43,951 nucleotides of DNA from Rhodospirillales bacterium (GTDB taxonomy: Bacteria > Pseudomonadota > Alphaproteobacteria > TMED109). The stretch covers positions 1 to 43,951 of the forward strand of contig VXPW01000040.1 in assembly GCA_009839325.1 (NCBI GenBank). Reading direction: 5' to 3'. The notes beneath the pieces are model-generated. The model had not been told where the DNA came from. It saw nothing but the letters and a program-made list of their open reading frames with translations, and did not search any database. Numbering within the stretch: position 1 is the first letter of the stretch; every line of letters starts with the position of its first letter. Position numbers and translations under genes: made by a program. This document shows, one piece after another, positions 30,318 through 38,092 of this stretch.

Positions 30318-30550
30318 GGCCGGCCGCTACGCTTGTACTGGTCCACGAGGTCGTGATCGACAGGTGGCAGCTTGCCTCGCAGCTTGGCAGCTTCGGCCAT
30401 CAGTTCCGCCTTGGATCGCGGCGGTTGCTCCGCGTAGCGTTCGAGGCAGGCGATGACCTCGTTCTGCAGGCTTCGGTGGTGATGTCGCGCAATGTCCTTC
30501 AATCGCTCATGGAGCGTGACGGAGATGCCCTTGATCGTGATGGACGGCAT
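30314..30550 (-). CDS. vapB: Ribbon-helix-helix (FitA/VapB-type) antitoxin
   Basis: A 78-aa protein starting MPSITIKGISVTLHERLKDI, an RHH DNA-binding strand-helix-helix typical of FitA/VapB antitoxins (HHRSLQNEVIACLERY is the second helix pair). The C-terminal tail would bind and block the PIN toxin encoded next. The ATG at 30550 is chosen because it opens the RHH motif. Repeated TTGCA sequences just upstream (30558-30583) are likely its operator. Confidence 0.85.
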   Translation of the reverse strand: MPSITIKGISVTLHERLKDIARHHHRSLQNEVIACLERYAEQPPRSKAELMAEAAKLRGKLPPVDHDLVDQYKRSGRP

Positions 30551-30557
30551 GTGCTGA

Positions 30558-30583
30558 CTTGCAATTTGCAACCAAAATGCAAG
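30558..30583. promoter_or_regulatory. Likely VapBC operator (TTGCA inverted repeats)
   Basis: CTTGCA (30558-30563) and TGCAAG (30578-30583) form outer inverted repeats, and TTGCAATTTGCAA (30559-30571) is a near-perfect inner palindrome. They lie directly upstream of the antitoxin start at 30550, as expected for autoregulation by an RHH antitoxin-toxin complex. Confidence 0.6.
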
Positions 30584-30716
30584 CATGGGCATGGTGGCAC
30601 GTTCTGTCAACGTCGCGGTGCGGATTCCGAATGGGCACGTCATCATGCCGGGCAGGCACAAGAGGCACCTGTCCACGCGCAGTACCGCCTTGGCGTCCAC
30701 CGGGCCGGTCGTACCC

Positions 30717-30818
30717 GAACATGTCGTTGATCAGGTAAATCCGGCCGCGCGGGCTGTCGAGTTCGTCCCCCAACAGCACGCACGCCGGACAGGCGGCGGT
30801 GCCGAAGCCGCAGTCGCA
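30717..30818 (-). pseudogene. Relic of the N-terminal Fe-S domain of glycolate oxidase subunit GlcF
   Basis: The minus strand reads CDCGFGTAACPACVLLG then DELDSPRGRIYLINDMF. This is the highly conserved start of GlcF (C-x2-CGFC-x3-CP ... LLGDELDSPRGRIYL). The fourth position Cys of CGFC is now Gly, and no start or downstream GlcF sequence follows, so it is a fragment. A GlcF C-terminal part lies at 43038. The fragment sits between the vapBC operator and the trmB relic. Confidence 0.75.
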
Positions 30819-30825
30819 TGCAGGA

Positions 30826-30944
30826 CCGGGTGATGCGTCCAGGGTCGTTGCTGCGGTTCCCGAGCGACCACCCGGCGTGCCGGCACTGGACCTGCGGCGG
30901 CTCATCGATCATCCGCGGTCCGAATGGGCCGCCCGCCGTTCCGG
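30826..30944 (+). pseudogene. Partial decayed copy of trmB
   Basis: About 119 bases match trmB 29664-29783 at roughly 90% identity, starting CCGGGTGATGCGTCCAGGGT. One base is missing near 30890 (GGACCTGCGG against GGACCCTGCGG), which shifts the frame, and no start or end of the gene is present. It lies downstream of the VapBC module, so the module is bracketed by the two copies. Confidence 0.85.
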
Positions 30945-31038
30945 TCCCGGTTCAGACGCCGGCTGTGCGTCGGCGTCGCTACCCCGTCGTAAACCGCCGA
31001 CGTTGAGGTCACGGCAGATCAATCCATAATGTCGGAAG

Positions 31039-31053
31039 TGTAACTATGTAACA
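31039..31053 (+). promoter_or_regulatory. Possible Zur-type operator upstream of the CobW GTPase gene
   Basis: TGTAACTATGTAACA keeps the outer TGT...ACA and internal AAC/GTAAC elements of alphaproteobacterial Zur sites, but only about 10 of 15 positions are palindromic. It lies 14 bases before the ATG at 31068. The zur and cyclase genes have similar TGTTAT/ATAACA-like sites. Confidence 0.35.
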
Positions 31054-31067
31054 GGCAGGCTTGCGAG

Positions 31068-32411
31068 ATGACCCAGCGTGTTCCCGTGACCGTGCTGACC
31101 GGATTTCTCGGCAGCGGCAAAACCACCTTGCTCAACCGAATTCTGACGGAGAACCACGGTCAACGCATTGCCGTGATCGAGAACGAATTCGGCGAGATCG
31201 GCGTCGATCAGGAGTTGGTGATCAATGCCGACGAAGAAATCTTCGAGATGAACAACGGCTGCATCTGCTGCACCGTGCGAGGCGACCTGATCCGCATCCT
31301 GGGAAACCTGATCAAGCGGCGTGACAAGTTCGACCGGATCTTGGTCGAGACCACCGGACTGGCGGACCCGGGCCCGGTGGCGCAGACGTTCTTCGTCGAC
31401 GACGAAACCCGCGAGTCGTTTGACCTCGACGGCGTCGTCACCCTGGTCGATGCGAAACATGCCGAGTTGCACCTCGACACCAGCGAGGAAGCCGCATCGC
31501 AGATCGCCTTCGCAGACGTCATCATCATCAACAAGATTGATCTGGTCGACACCGATGCGCTCGATGCGCTGAAACGGCGGCTCAGGTCGATGAATCTCAT
31601 GGCCCGCATCGAACAGGTCGAGATGGCCGACGCGCCCATGGAGCAAGTGCTGAATGTCGGCGGCTTCGATCTCGACCGCGCACTGGAACTCAAACCAAGC
31701 TTCCTTGAACCGGAGTATGCCTTCGAGTGGGGTGGTGTACTGCGCCTGGACGGCAAGGCGAAATTCAGGCTTCAGAATGGGCCTGATCCCGTGATGTCGG
31801 CGGTGCTGGAACCCATCCGGGCGGCCACGACCGAGGCCCTGATGGAGACCGCGGAACGCGTCTACACCCGATTCTCCGCACCCGGCGAGGTGCTGCAGCC
31901 GGGCGCCACGATGTCCCCGGGCGAAACCCTCTGGACGCTGACGCTCACCGATGCCGATCAATACGAGTACACGCTTGAAGCCGATCAGCCGGGCCTGTAC
32001 GCGCTGTTTACCGAGCACACGCCGGAGGAATTCGACGCCGGGTTCTACGGCGACTCAGGTGCGGACATCGACGTTGCCACGGAGCATTTCTTCAATCCGG
32101 AGCACACGCACGACGACACTGTCGGTTCGATCGCCCTGGAACTCGAGGGCGACATCGACGGTACGGCGCTCAACGCGTGGATGGGCCAGCTGCTGCAGAC
32201 CCGAGGCCCCGATATCTTCCGGATGAAGGGTATTCTGGCGATCGCGGGCGAAGAGCGGCGATTCGTGTTCCAGGGCGTGCACATGCTGTTCGACGGTCAG
32301 CCCGGCAATGCCTGGGGCGACCAGCCCCGCGCCAGCCGCCTGGTCTTCATCGGCCGCAATCTGGATGAGGCAGAGCTGGCACAGGGTTTGCGCAATTGCC
32401 GGGCGCGATGA
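31068..32411 (+). CDS. CobW/COG0523-family GTP-dependent metallochaperone (ZigA/ZNG1-like)
   Basis: A 447-aa G3E-family P-loop GTPase. It has Walker [10 protein letters not shown] (12-20), the metal-binding CxCC at C65-C67-C68 (NGCICCTVR), [10 protein letters not shown] (Walker B region, near 94) and NKID (155-158). The C-terminal CobW domain contains [10 protein letters not shown], an acidic/His segment. It is longer than the common ~330-400 aa because of a longer linker between the G domain and C-terminal domain. Zur-regulated members of this family deliver zinc to proteins when zinc is scarce. It lies beside a WD40 gene and close to zur/znu genes, which supports that role. A degenerate paralogue is at 35117. 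Confidence 0.88.
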   Translation: MTQRVPVTVLTGFLGSGKTTLLNRILTENHGQRIAVIENEFGEIGVDQELVINADEEIFEMNNGCICCTVRGDLIRILGNLIKRRDKFDRILVETTGLADPGPVAQTFFVDDETRESFDLDGVVTLVDAKHAELHLDTSEEAASQIAFADVIIINKIDLVDTDALDALKRRLRSMNLMARIEQVEMADAPMEQVLNVGGFDLDRALELKPSFLEPEYAFEWGGVLRLDGKAKFRLQNGPDPVMSAVLEPIRAATTEALMETAERVYTRFSAPGEVLQPGATMSPGETLWTLTLTDADQYEYTLEADQPGLYALFTEHTPEEFDAGFYGDSGADIDVATEHFFNPEHTHDDTVGSIALELEGDIDGTALNAWMGQLLQTRGPDIFRMKGILAIAGEERRFVFQGVHMLFDGQPGNAWGDQPRASRLVFIGRNLDEAELAQGLRNCRAR

Positions 32412-32698
32412 GAACAGTCGCCATCGAGCTCGGGGGCGAATCGACCGAAACCGACGGCTGGCATTTGGAGTGGTCTGCCGCGAATCGGCGCTTTGCCAGC
32501 CGGTGAGACGATCCACGCCCCGGCGGGAGCAAAGCCTGTCCCCACGGCCGTTGCGGGCTCGGCGACAACCGTGAATGCCCGACGGCAGTCTCATGTTCCT
32601 GTTTCCCGGCAATCCGAGAGCGCGGATTGCCGGTCTGCGAGGCGATCAATGCGGTGTGACAGGCGAGGTTCCTTCAACCGACGGCCAGGTGGAACGCC

Positions 32699-33742
32699 GT
32701 GAGTGACTATGGGCTCGATAGTTGGACAGTGAACGCGCCGCTGACCGGCGTGTGTGTCGAGCGTGGCGGGCAGTTTGCAGCATTTGCAGGAGGGGACGGA
32801 TGCGTTCGCACCGTTTCCCTTGTCGAACCGGAATCCTCCCTCTCGGTATGGCCACTGACAGAAGGCGCAGTGCTGGCGCTGACCCCTGATTGTCAGGAGG
32901 GCGGCTTCCTGTGTGGGGCTGATGACAGCACTCTGTACCAAGTCCACCCCAACGACGGACCTCGAGAGCTGGCGCTGCTCACCCGTTCCTGGCCGGATCA
33001 ACTGGTCTCGCACCCGTGCGGCCTGCGAGCGGTCTCCGACGGCCCGGAAGTCCGGCTGCTGGACGCCGAGGGCCGGCTGGTCACCGTACTTGCCGAGCAT
33101 CCAAGCACCGTCGCCGGCCTGGCCTTTGACGACGGCGGCCGGCGTCTGGCCGTCTCGCACTACAACGGGGTCAGCCTTTGGACACTGGACCGGCGAAGCC
33201 GTGAACCGCAGCGCCTGTGTCATCGAGGCTCACATCTCGATCTCACCTGGAGCAGGAACGGTCGGTTTCTGGTGACGGCCACGCAGGAAAAGACACTGCA
33301 CGTGTGGGATCTCGCGGCCGGGCAGGACGCCACACTCGGGCCGTGCATCAACAAGGTGAAGGCACTTAGCTGGAGCGCTGACGGATCGTGGCTGCTCGCC
33401 TCGGGGGCCGATACCGTTAGCGGTTGGTCATTCTCGAACGGCCGCCTGCCGGCGGCTGCGCCGCACATGCTGGGGCGCTACAGCGAGCACCTGATCGGCA
33501 ACGTCAGCGCCAATCCCAGTCTCGCCCTGGCGGCGGCCGGGTACAACGATGGCGGTCTTGAACTGGTGAGCCTGGCGGTTCAGCCGCAGAGGCGCCGGCT
33601 GGTCAGCGCGCCGGGCAGTCCGATCGCAGGCCTCGCGTGGTCCCCGAACGGGGACCACTTGCTCGGCGGAGACAAGGACGGGCGATTGTTCGCGTATCGT
33701 TTCGATACAGATTCGCTCGCCCGCCTTGCCTGCACAGATTGA
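32699..33742 (+). CDS. WD40 beta-propeller protein, zinc-locus neighbour
   Basis: A 347-aa protein with about six to seven WD-like blades: repeats end in elements such as VSLWTLDRR, LHVWDLAAGQ and VSGWSFSNG, with GH-like starts replaced by looser strands. It has no signal peptide, so it is probably cytoplasmic, unlike the periplasmic propeller AztD. The start is GTG at 32699. It lies 287 bases after the CobW GTPase gene on the same strand and may be co-expressed. Similar WD40 proteins beside COG0523 genes are known in some alphaproteobacteria. Function unknown; a scaffold for metal delivery is a possibility. Confidence 0.72.
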   Translation: MSDYGLDSWTVNAPLTGVCVERGGQFAAFAGGDGCVRTVSLVEPESSLSVWPLTEGAVLALTPDCQEGGFLCGADDSTLYQVHPNDGPRELALLTRSWPDQLVSHPCGLRAVSDGPEVRLLDAEGRLVTVLAEHPSTVAGLAFDDGGRRLAVSHYNGVSLWTLDRRSREPQRLCHRGSHLDLTWSRNGRFLVTATQEKTLHVWDLAAGQDATLGPCINKVKALSWSADGSWLLASGADTVSGWSFSNGRLPAAAPHMLGRYSEHLIGNVSANPSLALAAAGYNDGGLELVSLAVQPQRRRLVSAPGSPIAGLAWSPNGDHLLGGDKDGRLFAYRFDTDSLARLACTD

Positions 33743-33748
33743 CGCTCG

Positions 33749-34921
33749 CTAGACGACTGCGATCGGGTTGCCCGGTGAACCCGTGGCACCCTTGATCGGC
33801 AGCGTCGAGAAGATGAAAGCGAACTTGTAGACGCCGTCATTGGCCAGATGGTCGAGCCGCACGTTCTCCAGGATGTGGATACCGTTCTTCGGCAGGAAAA
33901 TCTGGTGCACGGGGAATGCCAGGTTCGGATCCGGGTTGGGCACGCACTCGATCGCCCAGACGTCGGCCGCACCCACGGAAATCCCCTTGGCTGCGAGCCA
34001 CTCCGCCGCGCCCACGCCAATTCCGGGCTCGCCAGAATTGAACCGGGCGTTGTCCTTCATCCACAGCTCTTCGCCCCAGCCCGTGCGCCACATGACCGCG
34101 CTGCCTTCGGTGATGTCAGCTTCGCTCATGCCTTGACGTTCGAGGCAGGCCTGCAGGTCGGCGACGGTGATCTCCTCGCCCTTGTCCAGCATGCGCCCCT
34201 TGAGGCTCATGACGTCGAACAGAATGCCACGACAGAAGAACGGCTTGACATGTTCCATGCCGAGCGCTTGCAGCCCGTAGGCACCGGCAGTGGACCCTGC
34301 TTCGGCGTCGTTGTTGTGCAGGTCCTTCGTGGAGAACCCGTTGTAGAACCTCTCCTCTGACAGGTCGCCCGCCTCGCCGACGCGGGCGCCGATGTGGGCG
34401 AGTCCGTCGAACTGCGTGCCGACCTGACCGATTTCGGTGGTCAGGATCTCGTCGTGCCAGATGATCTGGTTCTTGCCGAACGCGCCCCCGGTCGGAGCGC
34501 CCGGGATCCGCAGCGCGAACACTCGCTGGCCGAACAACGGCATGCCGTACTCGTAGACGCGGCCCAGGCTGTAGACCTTGCCCTTCTTGATCAGGCTCAC
34601 CGCGTCCAGCGCCACCTCGGGCGTCATGTGGTTGGTCGAGCCGGTCTGGTCGCCCTCGCCCCAGCGAGACGGCCACCATTTCTCAGCGATCGGTGTGCCC
34701 TCGATACCGCCTTCGGCAGCGTGTGCAGGCTTCACCAAGTCCAGTTCATGCATCACGCCATCGCCCAAGGCTCCGACTGCGGCCGCACCCGTGGCTATGG
34801 TGGCGGTCTTGATGAACGTGCGGCGGGACTCGGACTTGAGACCGTCACCATCTTGGGCCTGATCGGACTGTGCGCCCGTATCCTGGTCTTCGGATTCAAT
34901 TGGACGGTGTTCGTCGCTCAT
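33749..34921 (-). CDS. Tat-exported cyclase-family (kynurenine formamidase-like) metal-dependent hydrolase
   Basis: A 390-aa protein of the cyclase family (PF04199). The N-terminus is a Tat signal with SRRTFIKTA (twin Arg 33-34) and a hydrophobic segment ending near PAHA. The core has the metal-site variant VGTQFDGLAHIG (classic HxGTHxD), RGILFDVMSL and HQIFLPKNGIHILENV. Family members hydrolyse amides, lactones or formamides with zinc or manganese. GGAGG lies 7 bases before the ATG at 34921. A Zur-like palindrome 44 bases upstream suggests zinc regulation. Substrate unknown. It lies convergent to the WD40 gene, 6 bases apart. Confidence 0.82.
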   Translation of the reverse strand: MSDEHRPIESEDQDTGAQSDQAQDGDGLKSESRRTFIKTATIATGAAAVGALGDGVMHELDLVKPAHAAEGGIEGTPIAEKWWPSRWGEGDQTGSTNHMTPEVALDAVSLIKKGKVYSLGRVYEYGMPLFGQRVFALRIPGAPTGGAFGKNQIIWHDEILTTEIGQVGTQFDGLAHIGARVGEAGDLSEERFYNGFSTKDLHNNDAEAGSTAGAYGLQALGMEHVKPFFCRGILFDVMSLKGRMLDKGEEITVADLQACLERQGMSEADITEGSAVMWRTGWGEELWMKDNARFNSGEPGIGVGAAEWLAAKGISVGAADVWAIECVPNPDPNLAFPVHQIFLPKNGIHILENVRLDHLANDGVYKFAFIFSTLPIKGATGSPGNPIAVV

Positions 34922-34964
34922 CGTGGGTCCTCCCAAGTTGGTGTCGGCAAGAATGCCCGTCTAA

Positions 34965-34982
34965 GAAACATTATAACATTTC
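34965..34982. promoter_or_regulatory. Zur-like operator upstream of the exported cyclase gene
   Basis: GAAACATTATAACATTTC is an 18-bp palindrome, matching itself at 14 of 18 positions around a TTATAA centre. The right half TTATAACATTTC agrees fully with the known alphaproteobacterial Zur consensus (GNAATGTTATAACATTNC-like). It sits 44 bases upstream of the cyclase start. Confidence 0.6.
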
Positions 34983-35116
34983 ACTATGACCAAGTGTCAA
35001 TCCCCGGCTGTGAAGTCGACCGCAGGGCGACGCGGCAAATCGGCAAGATTTTGCAGCGGCGGACGGTGACGGCTGGTTGCGTCCGTACCGGCCGCAGCAA
35101 GGCATCCCCCCTTTCA

Positions 35117-36166
35117 CTAAATCGGTAGCGACGGATCCTGCGCCGCTCGGGCCGCGCGAGCTGCCCGCGCTTCGCTCATGCGCTGAAACAGGGGTAAGTC
35201 CTGGCGCAGGCTGTTCTCAACGGCGGCGCGGTCGAGATCGGAGGTAATGAACAGCAACCGGGAGCGATCGACCTCGGCCTCAGGCAGCCATTGTGGAGGC
35301 TGGTAGACGTGCTGGACGCCGTTGATGACTACGGGACCGTCCATGCCCTTGATGTTGATCGCACCCTTCGTTCGGTACATGACGTCTCCGTTCGACTGGG
35401 TGCCGGCGTTCAGCCAGCCGTGCAGGGCCTCCCATTCGAGCGCGTGCGAGAATTCGATTGCGAACCCGTGCAGCCCGTTCTCGAGCAGATCGCTTTCGGC
35501 ATAGTGCGGCGACGCCAGCCAGCCGCCCAAATCGCCGTCGAGCAAGCGTGTTTCCAAGCCCGCCCCGATCAATGCGTCAGCCAGGAAAGGCTGATCGGAC
35601 GGCACGCGGACGGCGCCGGGGTTCAATCCCCGCAGCAGGGCGTGTGTTGCCGGCTCGGCGCGTGATGCGGTGTCGAGCACGATGCGGTCGGCGACGGCGA
35701 GCTGCTTGAAGCCATACTGCGACCGCGCAAGCGCGTTCAGACCTTCGCCGCCCATGACCGCCACCACGCTGTCGAGCCGAAAGTACTCGGTGACCAGCGC
35801 ATTGTTCAGCAGTGTTTGCATGATCGGAGCCGGATCCGCATCGGCGAGGGTTTCGATCAACACCTGGTCAAATTCGATTTCGCCTTGAGCCCGCCGGGCA
35901 AAGAGCCGGCGCAGGCTGCTGACCAACCCCGAGCGGGTGATACAGCAGAGACAGCCAATGGCATGCGGCACCATCTGCCCGGCGACGCGGTCGGTCGTGG
36001 TGGCGGCGAACTCCGGACCGTCGACATCGTTGCTGATCACGGCCCAGCGGCTGCCGTCCGTTTCAAGAAGGTGCTCGACGGTTTCCGTTCTCGTGCGGGC
36101 ATCGACCCCGCAGACCACGATGGCCGGCAACTTGGCTCGGGCGGAGTCAGGGACAAATCTCAGCAT
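35117..36166 (-). CDS. Degenerate CobW/COG0523 paralogue lacking GTP-binding motifs
   Basis: A 349-aa protein that aligns along its length with the CobW GTPase at 31068. The metal motif CxCC is kept (C72, C74, C75 in IGCLCCITRSG), as is the C-terminal CobW domain (YRTKGAINIKGMDGPVVINGVQ). The nucleotide motifs are gone: Walker A is GVDARTRTE instead of GxxGxGKT, ETTG is ETLADADP, and NKxD is LDTA (164-167). It should not bind GTP in the usual way. The frame is intact and lies 142 bases after znuA on the same strand, so this looks like a selected pseudoenzyme, perhaps a zinc-binding partner or regulator, not a decaying gene. Confidence 0.8.
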   Translation of the reverse strand: MLRFVPDSARAKLPAIVVCGVDARTRTETVEHLLETDGSRWAVISNDVDGPEFAATTTDRVAGQMVPHAIGCLCCITRSGLVSSLRRLFARRAQGEIEFDQVLIETLADADPAPIMQTLLNNALVTEYFRLDSVVAVMGGEGLNALARSQYGFKQLAVADRIVLDTASRAEPATHALLRGLNPGAVRVPSDQPFLADALIGAGLETRLLDGDLGGWLASPHYAESDLLENGLHGFAIEFSHALEWEALHGWLNAGTQSNGDVMYRTKGAINIKGMDGPVVINGVQHVYQPPQWLPEAEVDRSRLLFITSDLDRAAVENSLRQDLPLFQRMSEARAARAARAAQDPSLPI

Positions 36167-36307
36167 GGTGGGTTCACCTGGACTGTTCAGGGACGAGTGT
36201 GTTCGTCCGGTCGTTAGCGGGGTGCCTTGCTTCCATCGGCGCGGACCAACGCCCCGGACGGCCAGCCTCGCGAAGTGCAGACAGGCGCGCGCTCATCCGC
36301 TGACCGG

Positions 36308-37213
36308 TCAAGCTGACAGCGCCCGCGCAAGCGTCAGCGCGTTGTAACGCATCATGTCGAGATAGGTGGACGCAGGGCCGCCGGGCCCGGAAAGCGCGTC
36401 GGAGTAGAGCGTCCCGCCGATGGAAGCCCCGGTTTCGCTGGTAATTTGCTCGAGCAGACGCGAGTCGGAGATCGATTCGAGAAAGACGGCCTCGATCCCC
36501 TCTTGACGGATCTGCCGGATCAGCGCGGCGACATCCGTGGCAGACGCCTCGCTTTCCGTGCTGACGCCATGGGGCGCCACGAAGCGCAAACCGTACGCCT
36601 CGGAAAAGTATCCGAAGGCGTCGTGGGACGTCACGACAGTGCGTCGGTCCGCGGGCAACCCCGCGAACAGCCTGCGGACTTCCGCCTCCAGCGCCTCGAT
36701 TTCGGCCACATACGCAACGCGATTCTGGTGGTAGAAGTCCGCGTTCCCCGGATCGGCGGCGGCCAGCGCCGCAGTGATGTTGTCGACATAGACCAGTGCG
36801 TTGGCGAGGCTCTGCCAGGCATGCGGGTCGAAGGCATCGTGGTGGTCGCGACCGGCAAGCGCGATCGGCTCGATCCCATCGGTTGCCACCACACGGACGC
36901 CGCCGAAGTGCGACGCCTCCACGAGTCGATCCAGCCAGCCTTCGAATGACAGGCCGTTTACGACGAGGATCTCTGCCTGGCTCACCGCGCTCGCATCCCC
37001 CGGGATCGGCTGATACACGTGTGCGTCGCCATCCGGCCCGACGAGCGTGGTGACGGCCACCTTGTCCCCGCCGATGCGCTCAACCATGTCTCCAAGAATC
37101 GAGAAGGTGGCGACCACCGGGATGGGCCCGGCGGACCACGCCGGCGTTGGACCGGTCAGCGCAAGGGCGAGAAGAGCCGTCGTCGCCGTCAGCAGGTCTC
37201 TGCGGATGAGCAT
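36308..37213 (-). CDS. znuA: Zinc/metal ABC transporter substrate-binding protein (ZnuA/AztC-like)
   Basis: A 301-aa periplasmic cluster A-I binding protein with a signal peptide ending near AWSA. Likely metal ligands are H65 (GDAHVYQP), H131 (DPHAW), H215 (VAPHGVSTE) and D272 (LYSDALS). Three His plus Asp equals the ligand set described for AztC of Paracoccus, while E. coli ZnuA uses three His and the Mn-binding PsaA type uses two His, Glu and Asp. The His-rich loop of ZnuA is reduced to RDHHDAFDPH. Zinc is therefore the likely cargo. Its start lies 12 bases after znuB. Confidence 0.88.
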   Translation of the reverse strand: MLIRRDLLTATTALLALALTGPTPAWSAGPIPVVATFSILGDMVERIGGDKVAVTTLVGPDGDAHVYQPIPGDASAVSQAEILVVNGLSFEGWLDRLVEASHFGGVRVVATDGIEPIALAGRDHHDAFDPHAWQSLANALVYVDNITAALAAADPGNADFYHQNRVAYVAEIEALEAEVRRLFAGLPADRRTVVTSHDAFGYFSEAYGLRFVAPHGVSTESEASATDVAALIRQIRQEGIEAVFLESISDSRLLEQITSETGASIGGTLYSDALSGPGGPASTYLDMMRYNALTLARALSA

Positions 37214-37225
37214 TGGGATGTCTAG

Positions 37226-38092
37226 CTAGGCTTCAACGTGACGATATGGATAGGCCCGCGCGGCAAAGCTGCCTGCCGGTCCAAAGGTGAGCGACAGCCC
37301 GTATGCGAGTCCTGCTGCGAGGATGATCGCCGGCCCGGACGGCAGCCCGAAATGGTAGGAAACAAGGAGGCCGCAGACGCTCGCGGCAACTGCGATAGCG
37401 ACCGCGGCAAGGATGAGTCCGCCAATGCTGGCAGCCCAAAACCGCGCGGCAGCGGCCGGCACGATCATGATGCCGACGACCATCAGGGTGCCGAGCGCGT
37501 GGAAGCCGCCGACGAGGTTCAGCACGACAAGCGCGAGAAACGTGAAATGGGTCACGGCGCTCAGCCTGCTCACCGCCCGCAGGAACTGCGGGTCTGCGCA
37601 CTCGAGGACCAGGGGGCGGAAAAGAAGTGCGAGCGCAAACAGCGTGAAGCTCGCGATGCTGCACAACAGGATCAACGCCGAGTTGTTGAGCGCGAGCACG
37701 GTGCCAAAGAGCACGTGCATCAGGTCGACGTTGCTGCCGCGGGTGGAGACGATCAGCACGCCGAGCGCCAGCGAGATCAGGTAGAAGGCAGCCAGGCTCG
37801 CGTCCTCCCGCAGCGCCGTGACGCGGGTGACGAAACCCGAAAGCAGCGCGACGGCTATTCCGGCCAGCAGCCCGCCTATCGTCATGGCCCCGAGCGAGAG
37901 CCCCGCAACGAGATAACCGACCGCCGCGCCGGGCAGGATCGCGTGAGCCATCGCATCGCCGGTCAGGCTCATCCTGCGCAACAACAGAAAGACGCCCACC
38001 GGCGTCGCGCCTACCGAGATCGCAATGCAGCCCAGCAGCGCGCGGCGCATGAACCCGAATTCGGCGAACGGCTGAACCAGCGCTTCCCACAT
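37226..38092 (-). CDS. znuB: Zinc ABC transporter permease
   Basis: A 288-aa ABC-3 family inner-membrane permease with about eight hydrophobic segments (for example IGGLLAGIAVALLSGF and FLALVVLNLVGGFHALG). GDAMAHAILPGAAVGYL holds the conserved region near the first coupling segment, and ALGTLMVVGIMIVPAAAA is the typical late helix. The ATG overlaps the znuC stop by one base (TAATG). It works with the ATPase and substrate-binding protein on either side. Confidence 0.92.
   Translation of the reverse strand: MWEALVQPFAEFGFMRRALLGCIAISVGATPVGVFLLLRRMSLTGDAMAHAILPGAAVGYLVAGLSLGAMTIGGLLAGIAVALLSGFVTRVTALREDASLAAFYLISLALGVLIVSTRGSNVDLMHVLFGTVLALNNSALILLCSIASFTLFALALLFRPLVLECADPQFLRAVSRLSAVTHFTFLALVVLNLVGGFHALGTLMVVGIMIVPAAAARFWAASIGGLILAAVAIAVAASVCGLLVSYHFGLPSGPAIILAAGLAYGLSLTFGPAGSFAARAYPYRHVEA

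Noticed and set aside
32699-33742. WD40 protein as an AztD-type periplasmic zinc chaperone
   Set aside because: It has no signal peptide and no His-rich N-terminus, so a cytoplasmic propeller is more likely.
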